Shown: positions 32,646-43,158, numbered from the stretch's first letter. The stretch is 64,000 bases of DNA from Prorocentrum cordatum (GCA_963575745.1 CAUYUJ010014761.1:82001-146000); one strand, 5' to 3'. The notes: a model not told the origin generated them from the letters alone. Made by a program: numbers and translations.

Positions 32646-33376
32646 AGTTTTCCCCCAATGGTTTCCGCACCGGCTTGGGGAACTCATGGTCGACGAGCTT
32701 GGCCACACTTTGGCCTAACGTTTGGCCACAGAGGCGTTTCGATGAGGCAGGTGGCGGTGGTTGTTCGCCGCAAACGTCTTCGATCCGCCGCCATGTGTTT
32801 CTTGCACAGAAGGGCTTGGGACTCTGGCCCAACAAATTGCAAACGGACTCTGGCCCAACCCGCTGGCCACCCGGAAGGCCGCGTGAAAACAACATCCCAT
32901 CGGCTTTTCCGTCCAAGATGGCCCCAAGACGGCCTGCAAGACGGCCCAGTCTGGCCTCAATATGCTTCCAAGCTGGTCGGACGGTCCAAGAGACTCCCAA
33001 TACAGCCTAAGCGGGCTCTAAGAGACCCTCCAGTACGCCCAAATGCTGGATTCCCATATCATTTGATGATTTTCGGGTTCCCTCAGTTGCAAGCTTCCGA
33101 CTGCCCAAGAGGCCCCCAAGACGGCCCACGAGACCTCCAATACAGTCCGAAAGCGCCCAAAGATGGCCTTTTAAGGGGTCAGGCGGGCCAAGAGAGCCCG
33201 AAGACGACCCAAGAGGCCCCTGAGAGGCCTCCAAGAGGGCCCCAGGAAGCCCCAGGAGGCCCTAAGAGGCTTCCTTTTCCTCTTCCTTTTCCTCTTCCTT
33301 ATTCCTCCTTTTCCTCCTCCTCCTCCTCCTCCTCCTGCTCCTCTTGCCCCTTTACCCCCACAACTTCCCCTCCTCT

Positions 33377-33408
<32 letters not shown>

Positions 33409-33625
33409 CTCTCAATCTCTCTTTCTCTTTTTTTTTTTTTGTTTCTCTCTCTCTCTGTCTCGCGCGTTCCCACAAGGGCTGCCACGACGGGTGGAGAAGC
33501 GCATAGTCCAATAGTCTGGCCAGGGTTTGGTCCGATGTTTGGTCACGTAGGCGTTTCGAGAAGGCAGATGGCGGCGGTGGTCTGCCGCAAGCGTCTTCGA
33601 CAACGAACTTCTGCGGCGACTCCAC
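32646..33625. repeat. Second unit of a composite duplication (unique block, family H, pyrimidine tract, unique block)
   Basis: The block at 32646-32800 (CTTGGCCACACTTTGGCCTA, GAGGCGTTTCGATGAGGCAG, CGCCGCAAACGTCTTCGA) recurs at 33470-33610 (GTCTGGCCAGGGTTTGGTCC, AGGCGTTTCGAGAAGGCAGA, TGCCGCAAGCGTCTTCGA). Each is preceded by a family H stretch and a CTC/TCC tract. Family H copy 6 lies at 32895-33270 and the second pyrimidine tract at 33271-33460. Confidence 0.65.
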
Positions 33626-33885
33626 TCGAATTGCTCGCTCGGATGCATGCTTGCGTGCGCTCTTCCGTGCACGCATGCTTGCGCTTGGTGCTTCCTTGTT
33701 CGTGTGTATGCTTGCTTGCGTGATCTCGTGCTTGGCTGCTCGCATGCTCGGCCACCTGATTGCTTGCTTGCACGCTTGCTCGCGGCCTTGCTTGAATGCG
33801 TGATTGCCAGATCGCTCGCTCCTCTGTTTGCTTGCGTGACTGCTTCCTTGTCCGCGTTCACGATACTACCTGGGACGTGATTGTT
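33626..33885. repeat. Degenerate GCTTGCTTGCGTGATCGCTC minisatellite
   Basis: Loosely 12-16-bp units rich in CTTGCTTGC, GCTCGC and GCGTGATTG. Both strands give Ala/Arg/Cys-rich frames, attributed to the repeat. Confidence 0.65.
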
Positions 33886-34495
33886 TGCTGTACTCTTGGG
33901 TGGACTCCACGCGAATGCGTCTTGCCAGGCGCCGCTGTAAGCCCAATTGTGCGAGTAAGACGTGCTGGCATGCCACAGCCCATGCGTTCAAAGTGCCTGG
34001 GAACAGTTCGCCGTCGGTCCCGCTGGCGTTGCGCAGCGGGGTAATATACCTGCTTTGAGGCGTGTGATTCACCGCGGTGGAGCCATGTGATTCGGAAGCG
34101 GCCGGGGGGTCTGTGCTGGATGGTCCCCGAGAAAAAAACTCATTGGTGGGGGGACGTACACATCGTTCATTTCTAATCGTGCTCATTTCTAAGTGTGCTC
34201 GATTCTAATTGTTCCTGGCTCCCTAGTGGCTAGGAAGAGGCCCAGGATAGAACAATTAGAAATGAAAGGATCTTGGCCACCCTAAATCAAAGAACTCTCG
34301 AAGGATTAGAAATGAACGATGTGTATGCAAATCCGCTCAAAATCGGTCCCCACCAAGTGTTTGAGCCGCGTCCAGCCGCGGTGACGAGGGCCCCCACCCC
34401 GTTTCTCGTCCTCCCCCTGCTGCCGACCGAAGCAAGTGCTGGGCAACCTCGGCCCCCCAGGCCAGCTCCAACACTGTGACTCGAGTGCGTACTAA
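33886..34495. other. About 0.6 kb without recognisable gene
   Basis: Includes locally repeated GATTAGAAATGAACGATGTG and ATCGTTCATTTCTAATCGTG, an inverted pair at about 34160-34185 and 34300-34322. No coding support. Confidence 0.4.
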
Positions 34496-34497
34496 TT

Positions 34498-34885
34498 GTT
34501 GTCTCAGCTGCCCCGATCTGCAGCACGCAACCCGGAGCGTCTTGGCACGGAGCTCACCACGGAGACCAAAAAGGTAAGTTGGGCGCGATGATTTCGCCAA
34601 GACGTGGGCCATCACGTTGAGACAACATGCAGCGTGTTTACGCACGTGTTGAACACGGTACGTATGGGGAAACCAAAGAGTACCGATACCGCTACTCCCG
34701 GGACGTCTCCCGGGGTGCGTTCTGACCCGGATTTCGAAGCGAATCCAGCAGTGGCGACGAGGGCCTCCCAGGAGGCCAACAAAGCGGAAACCGAGGGAAG
34801 GGTAGAGGTATGGGTATGGGTACCTCTCCCTTCTCTGAACGTATTGTGTTCAGAAAGAGCGTATCAGGGCAGCTCAGCAAATTAT
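34498..34885. mobile_element. Family E, copy 2 (longer)
   Basis: Left end TCTCAGCTGCCCCGATCTGC; right end GCGTATCAGGGCAGCTCAGC. The interior matches copy 1 (GCACGCAACCCGGAGCGTCT, CGCCAAGACGTGGGCCATCA, CATGCAGCGTGTTTACGCAC), but the right third holds about 190 bp extra. Confidence 0.6.
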
Positions 34886-35117
34886 TGGTGGATTAAAAAG
34901 TTACGGACAACATGCGGATTGAATGCGCGCTCTGCCTGCTTCGTTGCCAGTGCGGCGCCCTGGACCCTCGTGCGGCTCCTCCGGCAGAGCCCGCAGGCGG
35001 CGCGTGGGATGCGGCCTGTTGAGACGGGCACCTTCGTGCGCCTCTGGCCCGCGTCGGACGCTGCCCGACCTCTCGTCCGACCCGACTGGCACGTGCCAGC
35101 GGAATGGCCGCGGGCCA

Positions 35118-35222
35118 GGAGGAGGAGGAGGGGGGGGGTGGGTGAAGAGGAGGAGGAGGAGGAGGAGGAGGAGGAGGAGGAGGAGGAGGGAGGAGGAGGA
35201 GGAGGAGGAGGAGGAGGAGGAT
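35118..35222. repeat. (GGA)n tract
   Basis: Purine-rich GGA run on the plus strand, followed by a T run at 35222-35228. Confidence 0.95.
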
Positions 35223-35393
35223 TTTTTTCCAAGATTTCCCTGGGATCAGTGATCTCTGGTGGTCGCTGGTGGGTCGCGGGACACCTTTGCGCCCCCACCC
35301 ACTCTACCGCGCACAGGCCCTTTTGCCCGTGCTGCGGCAGCAATGCTGACAGCCTCGGCGGCGCTGGCGTGACTGCCGCGCCGCCGAGGGCCC

Positions 35394-35560
35394 TCTTTGC
35401 GACTGGGCAGCGACCCTGCTCCTGTCGCTCCCAGACCTTTTAGGGCACCTGCCCTGCTCCTGCAGGTGCCCTATCTTTGCGACTGGGCGGCGACCCTGCT
35501 CCTGTCGCCCCCAGCCCTTTTGGGGCCTGCCCTGCTCCTGCAGGCCCCAGGTCTTCTGAC
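35394..35560. repeat. ~80-bp direct tandem duplication
   Basis: TTTGCGACTGGGC(A/G)GCGACC and CCTGCTCCTGTCG, then CCAG(A/C)CCTTTTRGGGC and CCTGCCCTGCTCCTGCAGG, occur twice in succession (about 35395-35470 and 35475-35552). Confidence 0.8.
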
Positions 35561-35589
35561 AGTCGCCTTGAGTCCAGGCTGGACTCGGC

Positions 35590-35870
35590 GGCCCCGTCTG
35601 CCACACGGGGCACGGGTGGCCCCCCCTTCGGCCCTGCGGGCTGGGGGCCCCCCCGCGAGGCGGCACGGTGCCACCTCCTTCTCTTCCCCTTCTGCGTCTG
35701 GTGCGCGTCGGGTAGTACTGCTGTCTTTTCGCTCCTGCTCGCGGCTGAGGTACTTTGTGACCTCCTTTCCGCGGCATCCTCGCCAAAGTGGCTTGTGTCT
35801 TCCGTGGCTTTCCGTCATGTCGTGCAGGTCCTGGGCGCCTCCCTTCGGCCCGCAGGCTGAGGGCCAGGGC
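35590..35870 (-). other. Putative 3' untranslated region of the minus-strand LINE, with hairpin repeats
   Basis: Directly downstream of the LINE stop codon on the minus strand. Two self-complementary segments are visible on the plus strand: GGCCCCCCCTTCGGCCCTGC/GGGCTGGGGGCC (35625-35656) and CTCCCTTCGGCCCGCAGGCT/GAGGGCC (35838-35864). The same hairpin type clusters at 57340-57790. Confidence 0.45.
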
Positions 35871-38800
35871 CTACCGTTCTGCTTGGTTTCGAAACGCTTT
35901 CAGCTTGTGCTCCATGCCTTTCGAGGCTCGTCCTTCACATGATTCAATTAGCTTGCCACCGATTCTGCATTTACCTTCTCCGTCGAAACTCGCTGCGCAG
36001 TTCCAGCAGAACCATCTCTTTGCCCGAACTGCGTGTCGCATATCATGACTTCCGTGTGTGCGATGACCTCCAGCTTGGACTTGATGCTTGTGGTTTCTCG
36101 TCCCTGCCGAGTGGCCTGCGCACTTTTTCTTTAGCCAGGTCTTCAGCACATCTTTTTTCGTGTAGTCCACACACGACTCTGCGCAGGCTTTACAATGCCA
36201 AAGACTAGCCCTATGGGAGAGCACATGCAGCGAGTTCTTGATCAGCTCCTCGATGTCTTCTTTTTCCTTCAGCTGGTCTTTCTCGTATTGCTTCTGTTTT
36301 CTTTTAAGCTCCTTGTCTTCCATGGTCATCGAGGGGTTCTTGCTGATCGCTTGGAGGGTGGATCTGTACATACGTCTTCTTATCAACATACCAACGGCAT
36401 TGACCCATTCATAGCAATCCATTTGTCCTCGTGGTATAGCGTGTTCTTCAGCGGCCTCTCCAGCAAGAACGTCGGCCTGTCTGTTGCCCCACCATGCTTG
36501 TAGTGGGTACCCTTGTAGTTCTGCTTCTTCTCGGCTGAGATGACTTTGGATGTGTCTTACTAGTACTTCGTCTTCATCTGCCCCTCGTGCTTCAAGTGCC
36601 TTGCCCATCTTGTGCCAGAGGTCTGCGTTGCCACCGAGGAATGCCTTCATATGGTACATCTTCTTCTGCCAGCCTTTATTCAGAACATCAGAGTCTGTCC
36701 AGAATGTCATCGGCCCTTTTGTCTGGATCAGCGCGTCGATCATGGCATACATTTCTGCTCGATTATTGGATTGTCTCGGGCCAGGCAAGGGTCCTTTGTT
36801 ACTTCCACGGCTGGATAATTCACTGGCGTGTACTTCAATCCATGCCTATCCACATCTTCGGTACCTTGGATCGCTCGCATACTCTCCACCACTGCCGTCT
36901 CCACATATACATAAAGGTTGCTGCATTGTTCCCACCAGTCGTGGTTGTGTGCCGTTCTCGAAGCTGATCTGGTCTATGGTGTCGCATGCAGTCGGTGTTG
37001 TCCATGATTTGGAGGGGATTCCACGTATCCAGAATGCCGGCATAGACTCAGCTCCTTCGTGGGCTCTTTGAAGTAGGTGTTGGGAGTCTTCGTAGTCTAT
37101 ATGATCTTCTTTTTCCCCGCAATCTTCCCAAAGTCGGTGGAACTCTGCATCTGGCTTGCCACAACTACAGACTCCTTCTCCACCGAATATTTCTGCTTTG
37201 CGTGCTCCTGTCCACGTGCCCGCGCAAACTGATACCAGTAGAGCTCCGAATTCCTGATGACGACCTTTCTTTTGTAGGGTGTTCAGCTGCTTCTTGACGT
37301 CTGTCATGTCCGCGCCGTCTTCTAAGCCTTTCCCATGTCTGTGCTGCGCGGCTTTTCTCCAGATCTTCTTTTCCACGTCCTTCATCATGTGGTCTATTAC
37401 TTCAGTGGGGTCTGCTTCATAGCCTTGCCCCATCGCCCATGTATCGCCTTCGCTATCAGTCCACGTGGTTGGTGAATGTGCGTCCCATCCAATCTCCCAT
37501 AATTGTAAGATAAGACTTCCAATAATACCTCTTCTGGATTTCCAACGTGCACCTATTGCCACCTTCTCCAATCTGCTATAGATGTTGGGCCAAGCTCGTT
37601 CCACTGCTGCGTGTATTTCTGGATGTCTCGCCCACATATCGAACCAAGCCTTGATCTGCGCCTTCGGGATGGTGATGCCTGGATCTTTACCTTCTATCGC
37701 GAGTAAGGTACTCAAACATCTTCCCGTCCATGGTCTCCTCAGTGCTTTCGCGTATTGTCTTCTCGTCATCTTGATTTCGTGTGGTGGACATCCGAATGCC
37801 CTGGCTCCATAAAGTAGAGATGCCATTGCTCCTTGTTCCAATACCCTCATGATCGGCTTGGTGCCCAGCTTCCTCAGCTTCTTCCCGACGAGGTGGAATC
37901 TCTTCCGTGCTTTACGTACTCGTGCTTCGTGTGTTGCTCTGGTTCTTGGCATTTTTGCTGCTCGTTCAAGTCCAAGGTCTCGCCCTTCTCGAACTGCCTT
38001 CACTTTAATGCCCTTTTTATGTAGCTTCTTGACACTGTTCTTCGTGATCCTGGCTGAGGGTCCGAATACCACTGATTTGTCCGCCATGTTCAGGTTCTGC
38101 TCCTTGAGGTTGTGGTGCAGTGAACTGATATGTTCCACGATATCGTCCTCCACTGCTCTCACACTGCCGGTAGCACGCAGGCTGATATCATCGAACCATA
38201 TTCTCGGTGTACTTCTCGGCGCTTCGTGGAGGTGGCTGATGACCGTAACGTATACCAGAGCTCGTGCTACATTGTTACTATGTCGTGATCCTGCCAATAA
38301 TGATCTTCCTGCCAGCATCCTTTCACTGTAGCATGCTTCTTGTCGTAGCAGTCGTGATGTTAGATGCTGTAGCATTGTCATGGCCAGAATACGTAGAGGG
38401 AATTTGTGATGTCGGGCCGCTCTGACTGCATAGTTAAACTCTACGCTGTCGTAGAAGCGCTCGATGTCGATCAGGCCTCCCGCTGTAGCTGCCCCAACTG
38501 CGTCTGCTGTTTCATCTCCAATCGACCTGACCATCGCTTCTCTCAAACAGCTTTGTCCAGGTACTGCTGCGTCCCATGGTTGCTGAACTTCTCGGACCCA
38601 ATCTCGGACAACTTCTCGGTTCAGCAATTCCCAGCATCTGCCCATCCAGCTGAGTAGCGCCAGCGCCCTATCGCCACCTGTACTCAAAGACGAAGGCCCA
38701 GGTTGGCTTTCCCCTTTGGGTTCTAACATTACTATAGCTTCTAGAATCTGCCACGGCCAGGCCAAACTCTTCTCGCAGCTGTTGTACATGTCCACGAACT

Positions 38801-39628
38801 CCTGACGTCCCTGTGTAGGCAATCTTCTCAGGTCCGTCATGCACATTTGGTCCACTCCTTTCCCTCGGTCTGGTGCTCCTCGAATAGCTTGGTCCATCTC
38901 CTCTAGCGTCCACGTGCGTGGTTCTTCTGCTTGCGCTGCCTGTCTAAGGTCTTTGAGGAGTTGTACATCTGCATCATCATGTCCTTCTCTCCAGAGCTCC
39001 TTGAACGTTTTGGCCTTCGCATCAATCCTGCTTGTCGGTGAGTATTTCTTCATGTTGTCCTGTATCACTTCCTGCTCGTACCTTTTCGCGTCCTTGGTGA
39101 TGCGGTGAAAAGTACCTGGCTTCTCCTTGGCCGTGTCTTGGAGCCACTTGGTGTATGCTCGTCTTCCTTTCGCCAGGTCCTCCTTCAGAGCTTTCCCAGC
39201 TTGTTCTTCTGCTTGTGCTTGCATTCCTTCCAGGATGGGGATGTCCTGCTTCTCGATGTTCAGGAGGCGGTCTTTCCATATCTTCCTGTGCAGCTTGGCC
39301 GACGCCGATGTATTTCTGCCCAGTGGTGGTAGCCCTTCGATCGCCAGATATCTGCACGTCTTGGCTGCATTCTTGATCATCTCGCTGCCCTTGTGCTTCT
39401 TTGAGAGCTGCACGATCGTGTTCAAGGTATTTGCTGTTCTATTCCACCAATCCGCCTTGTAGTCCGCAAACCTTGGGTATCGTTGTCCATATTCCTTGAC
39501 TTCCTTAATCTTCAGTTCTCGCTTTCCACCTCTCCCACAGAACATCTTTCGATCTTTCAGAGGAACTTTGTAGGCGGTGCAGTAGAAGTTCTCCATGTTC
39601 TGCATCAGCTTCGCGTACTGTGTGCCTA
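35871..39628 (-). mobile_element. 5'-truncated LINE-type (non-LTR) retrotransposon
   Basis: About 3.75 kb on the minus strand encode the reverse transcriptase, RNase H and C-terminal Cys clusters of a LINE ORF2. The endonuclease domain and any ORF1 are absent. The 5' side stops at a (GGA)n tract (39628-39690 on the plus strand), as expected for a 5'-truncated insertion or one whose upstream part was replaced by microsatellite. Domain order and motifs match the complete element at 45339-51489, but sequence similarity is limited, so it is a different family. I could not identify target-site duplications. Confidence 0.85.
35871..39628 (-). pseudogene. LINE ORF2 fragment: reverse transcriptase-RNase H with one in-frame stop
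   Basis: Numbering from the upstream end of the open frame at 39815: RT motif A D450-I-E-R-F-Y-D456-S, and motif C W540-F-D-D543 in place of the common YADD or FADD. RNase H begins with ICGDGSGGEY (D973). The frame is then cut by a TAG at 36846-36848, right after RYRRCG. The complete LINE has RRCGW here, so a Trp codon TGG probably became TAG. Beyond it the same frame continues open to 35871 with RNase H motifs NNRAEMYAM, FWTDSD and NRQADVLAGEAAEE, a coiled coil (EDKELKRKQKQYEKDQLKEK) and two Cys clusters (HCKACAESC...; RWFCWNC...IESC). No frameshift is seen, so the copy is either recently inactivated or read through. The first ~60 codons of the open frame (39815-39629) are a poly-Leu/Pro microsatellite translation. 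Confidence 0.85.
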
Positions 39629-39692
39629 GGAGGAGGAGGAGGAGGAGGAGGAGGGGGAGGGGGAGGGGGAGGGGGGGAGGAGGAGGAAGAGC
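39629..39692. repeat. (GGA)n microsatellite at the LINE 5' truncation point
   Basis: GGAGGAGG then GGGGGA variants. On the minus strand it reads as a polypyrimidine tract ending CCTAG just before the first LINE codons. Confidence 0.9.
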
Positions 39693-39774
39693 AAAAGGCT
39701 TCGAAATGCACCATGTGCAGTACCCACCTGGCCGCATGCACCCGGTGGCGCGAGGAACGGGGGCGGCACGAGGC

Positions 39775-40020
39775 GGGTGGCCTTCTGAGGAGGCGGGATT
39801 CTTGTCGTGTGCCACCCAGACCCCTCCGGGAAGCCTTCCTGGACGCCTCCAGACCCTTCCAAGAAGCCTTCTTCGAAGCCTTCAGGCCCTCGCAAGAAGC
39901 CTTCTGAGGATGGGGGTGGCCTTCTGCAGGTCGAGGAGGGGGGGGGGCCTTCTGACTGAGGGGTCACCCAGGCCCTTCCAAGAAGCCTTCGCAGAAGCCT
40001 CCCGGACCTTCCAATAAACC
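39775..40020. repeat. Degenerate ~27-30-bp CCTTCCAAGAAGCCTTC repeat
   Basis: Six to eight units with CCCTTCCAAGAAGCCTTC or GGGAAGCCTTCCTGGACGCC. No gene. Confidence 0.6.
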
Positions 40021-40183
40021 CTCCTGCCTGCGTGCCACTTGCCACACCCCTCGCCCCCACCCCTTCCTGTGCGCCGCCAGTGCAGGCTGCCTGCGGGCCA
40101 CCGCATGTTCAGACGTGCGCGGGGTGCGCAGAAAAGTTCTGCCCGAGACTGGGCGGCTCTGCGACAGTCTCGTCTTCGTTAAG

Positions 40184-40403
40184 CACTACAGGCTCACCGC
40201 TGGCTCTCGGTACGGTTCGGTCGGGCATGCCCCCCTGCAGGCGGATTCTGGAGAAAAAGTGAAGTGCCCCCAAAAAATCCAAAGTAGTGAAATATACCAG
40301 ACAAATCGTCCCAGATATTATGTTTTGACTATTTTTGAGTTGTCCCCCTGTAGAGGGACAGGCCCGACTTAACACTACAGGCTCACCGCTGGCTCTCGGT
40401 ACG
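40184..40403. mobile_element. Family C, copy 2, between exact 31-bp direct repeats
   Basis: Element about 40218-40370: left end TCGGGCATGCCCCCCTGCAG, right end CCCTGTAGAGGGACAGGCCC then GACTT; AT-rich interior. The 31-bp sequence starting CACTACAGGCTCACCGCTGG occurs identically at 40184-40214 and 40373-40403. Confidence 0.8.
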
Positions 40404-40527
40404 AGGAGGCAGCGAGTGACCGCTGTGCGAAGCCATGCCACCGCCGCCCCTCGCCCAACTGGCTGAGACGTCGGCTGCCGCGGCCACTGGCAAGGACGGG
40501 GGGGCTGCGTGGCGATGCGCCACGTCA

Positions 40528-40742
40528 GAGGCCTCCTCGATGAGGTCCGAGTAGAGAGGGTCGGAGGATCGCGCCGCATCGCCAATGCATCGCCGATGCA
40601 TCGCCGATGCATCGGCGACGTCGGCGGTGCATCGGCAACGCCGGTGCGGAGAAAATCGGGCTCCACAGCCGCATCTCCAATGCATCGGCGATGCGGCGCT
40701 GTCCTCCGACCCCATCTACTCCGGCCCCGTATGGGAGGCCTG
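40528..40742. mobile_element. Family A, copy 3
   Basis: Left end AGAGGCCTCCTCGATGAGGT then CGGAGGATCGCGCCGCATCG. Right end GCTGTCCTCCGACCCCATCT then CCCCGTATGGGAGGCC. The centre has three adjacent ATGCATCG(G/C)CGATGCATCG units. Confidence 0.75.
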
Positions 40743-40994
40743 GACACGTGGGATGGGGCGAAGAGGGCGGCCTTCTTGGAAGGCGGGGTGCTTCTCAGAG
40801 GGAATCGTGGGGCTTCCAGGAGAGCGTCTTCGAAGGCGGGGTTGCTTCTGGGACGTCCCCCCTGCCTTCTGAACGAGGGCCGCCTCTCTCGCCCTTCCCC
40901 CCCTTCTGCGCGTCGCCGAGCGACGGCCACTGGTGAGGGAGGGAGGGAAGAGTCGGCGACTCCGAAGGGTGTGGTTTGCAAAGGGTGTGGTTTT

Positions 40995-41189
40995 CGGGTC
41001 GGGCAAAAGGGGGGGATAGCAAAGGGGGGGTTTGAGAATCAGCTCACGGAGCTGATTTTCCCGGCGCCTCCCGGCGCCGGGAGGCGGCCATGTATCGAGG
41101 AATGGGCCCGGCGGCGGGGCCGAAACCAGCTGCATGCAGCAGATTTCGTAACCCCCCCTTTCCCAAACCCCCCCTTTCGCCCGACCCGA
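40995..41189. mobile_element. Family B, copy 2
   Basis: Ends CGGGTCGGGCAAAAGGGGGG and CCCCCTTTCGCCCGACCCG are good inverted complements. The interior is nearly identical to copy 1, including CCGAAACCAGCTGCATGCAG. The tip GGCGCCTCCCGGCGCCGGGA is self-complementary. Confidence 0.8.
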
Positions 41190-41339
41190 GCATCCTGGGG
41201 GGGGAACGCCCTGGGGGGCGGGCGAGGACCTCGGCAGAGCTCTCCGCCGCGCTCCGAGGAGGCCCGACGAGGGCAGCGTGGTGCCCCCCAAGCCCCAACG
41301 ACCCAGACCGCAAACCACACCCCAGCGTAACTCTAGGGC

Positions 41340-41490
41340 TCCCAACTTCGCGCTTCGCGCTGCGCGAAGCGCGAATAACTTCGCGCTCTCGCGCCGCCCT
41401 CCCAGAAGGAGAATAGGAGGACGAGGAGGAGGGGGAGAAGGAACGAGGACCGCGAAGCGCGAAGCGCGAATAACTTCGCGCCCTCGAGGG
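41340..41490. repeat. GCGAAGCGCGAATAACTTCGCG direct repeats, each palindromic
   Basis: GAAGCGCGAATAACTTCGCG occurs near 41366 and 41459, separated by a GGA-rich spacer. Each copy pairs with neighbouring TTCGCGCTTCGCGCTGCGCG. Confidence 0.7.
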
Positions 41491-41792
41491 AGCCCCAGCG
41501 TAACTACACCCTCTGCAGCCGTCGAAGGAGGGGCGGGAGCGGACTAGATCTTGCAACCAGACACGTATCCGTCGTCCCGTCTCGGCTGCTGAAGCGGTGC
41601 CCCGCACAGCAGAGCAGCAGGGCACGCCCCAGGGGCCGACTGGGCGCTGGGCTGGCGTGCTGGGAGCTGGGCGACAGAGTTCAGGTGCTGCGCGCCGCCG
41701 AGCAGCCTGACCTCCAGCGGCGCAAGCCTGAAAGTCGAAGTGCGTGGCGCGGCGCCCAGACGACCGCAAGTCGTTCCAGCAACACGCCTCGG

Positions 41793-41985
41793 TCACCTCG
41801 GCGGCTGGCCGGGCTTCAGGAGGGGGCGCAGCAGCAGCCAGCCGCAGACCGTGATGGCCACGCGGTGGCTGTTGGCCTCCAGCCCGGTGGCCAGCAGCAC
41901 CAGCTCCCCGAGCACGGCGCAGCTGATGCCTCGGCGGTCCAGAGACGAGGCCCCGAGGGGCCCCGAGAGCTTGGCGCGCAATTTT
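41793..41985 (-). CDS. Possible exon of unknown protein with a hydrophobic segment
   Basis: On the minus strand about 60 residues read as ordinary protein: LRAKLSGPLGASSLDRRGIS, then CAVLGELVLLATGLE, then VAITVCGWLLLRPLLKPG. This could be a membrane segment. The frame ends just after a potential donor-like CCGAG/GTGACC near 41798-41806. No neighbouring exon could be linked and no homologue is recognised, so chance open sequence is a strong alternative. Confidence 0.2.
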
Positions 41986-42269
41986 TCCGCAATGGGCGTT
42001 TTCGCTCGGCTTCGGGCCCCGGGACCTTCGTAGGTCGATCCGCCTCGAGGCATGCGGCAGAACGATCGGGTCTTGGGCCCCGGTCGTGATCCTTGACGAC
42101 GTTGAATGTTTTCGCGCCGTCGGATCTGAGGGCCCGAGGGGTGGGGCCCTGAGGCTGGGAACGGGGTCCCAAGCCGAACCTTCGCTGCTGGGCCGCCACT
42201 CCTCCAAGGCCCCATGCTGTGGAGCAGGGCGAACCGAGACAGCGGCAGCTCCAAACTGGTCCCCGGACC

Positions 42270-42405
42270 CCTCCCTCCTCCTCCTCCTCCTCCTCGTCCT
42301 CCTCCTCCTCCTCCTCCTCCTCCTCCTCCTCCTCCCCTCCTCCTCCCCGTCCTCCTCCTCCTCCTCCTCCTCCTCCTCCTCCTCCTCCTCCTCCTCCTCC
42401 TCGGG
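42270..42405. repeat. (TCC)n tract
   Basis: About 135 bp of TCC with few interruptions. Confidence 0.95.
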
Positions 42406-42597
42406 GTCTAAGCGCACCTATTTCCCGAGCTGCGCCCAACCGTTCCGACAAGGGCCCTCCCCGAAGGCCACCTGCCCTCGTCTCGGCTCGCCCTCCCCTG
42501 CGCCTTTGAACCACCGAGCGCCCAGCCGGGCGAGGGACTCCAGCGCGCCCTGCCAGCCGACGTCGCCAACCGCCTGCGCTCCCTGTGGCGCCACGGG

Positions 42598-42805
42598 CAG
42601 GAGGAGGAGGAGGAGGAGGAGGAGGAGGAGGAGGAGGAGGAGGAGGAGGAGGAGGAGGGAGGAGGGAGGAGGGAGGAGGGAGGAGGGAGAGGAGGAGGAG
42701 GAGGAGGAGGAGGAGGAGGAGGAGGAGGAGAGGAGGATGAGGAGGAGGAGGAGGAGGAGGAGGAGGAGGAGGAGGAGGATTGAGGAGGAGGAGGAGGAGG
42801 AGGTC
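42598..42805. repeat. (GGA)n tract
   Basis: GGA and GGGA repeats on the plus strand, some 190 bp after a (TCC)n tract of opposite polarity, so the two could pair as an inverted repeat. Confidence 0.95.
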
Positions 42806-43158
42806 AGCGCGCGCCACCGAACCTCGGAGCAGGGCGCGCGGAGGCAACGCCAGGCTGGCGCAGTCACCGCCGCCCGCCCGTCGTCCCCGATCGCGGCCGG
42901 GCGCGCCTGCCACTGCCAAGAGGCCTCCAGCGAGGAGCGCATCGCCTCTGCGGGCAGGCTGGCAAGGGGGGGCCCTGGTAGGATCGCGTCGCGCAGAAGC
43001 CAGGACGGAAAACTCGTGGACCATGGGGAGGGGTCCTTGCCAGGCCCCAGGGCCGTCCACAGGAACGCCTCCGGATGAAAGGCTGATTCCCGGAAGGGGT
43101 CCAAACCTCTGGGGAGCGACGTCGTGAATCAGTCACGACGTCGGATGCCGCGGGATAG
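42806..43158. other. About 0.35 kb without recognisable gene
   Basis: GC-rich; contains the short inverted pair GACGTCGTGA/TCACGACGTC at 43118-43140. Nothing else supported. Confidence 0.35.

Noticed and set aside
35304-35818. Minus-strand frames of 115-160 codons downstream of the truncated LINE
   Set aside because: They lie in the LINE 3' flank and are explained by the ~80-bp duplication and GC-rich hairpins.
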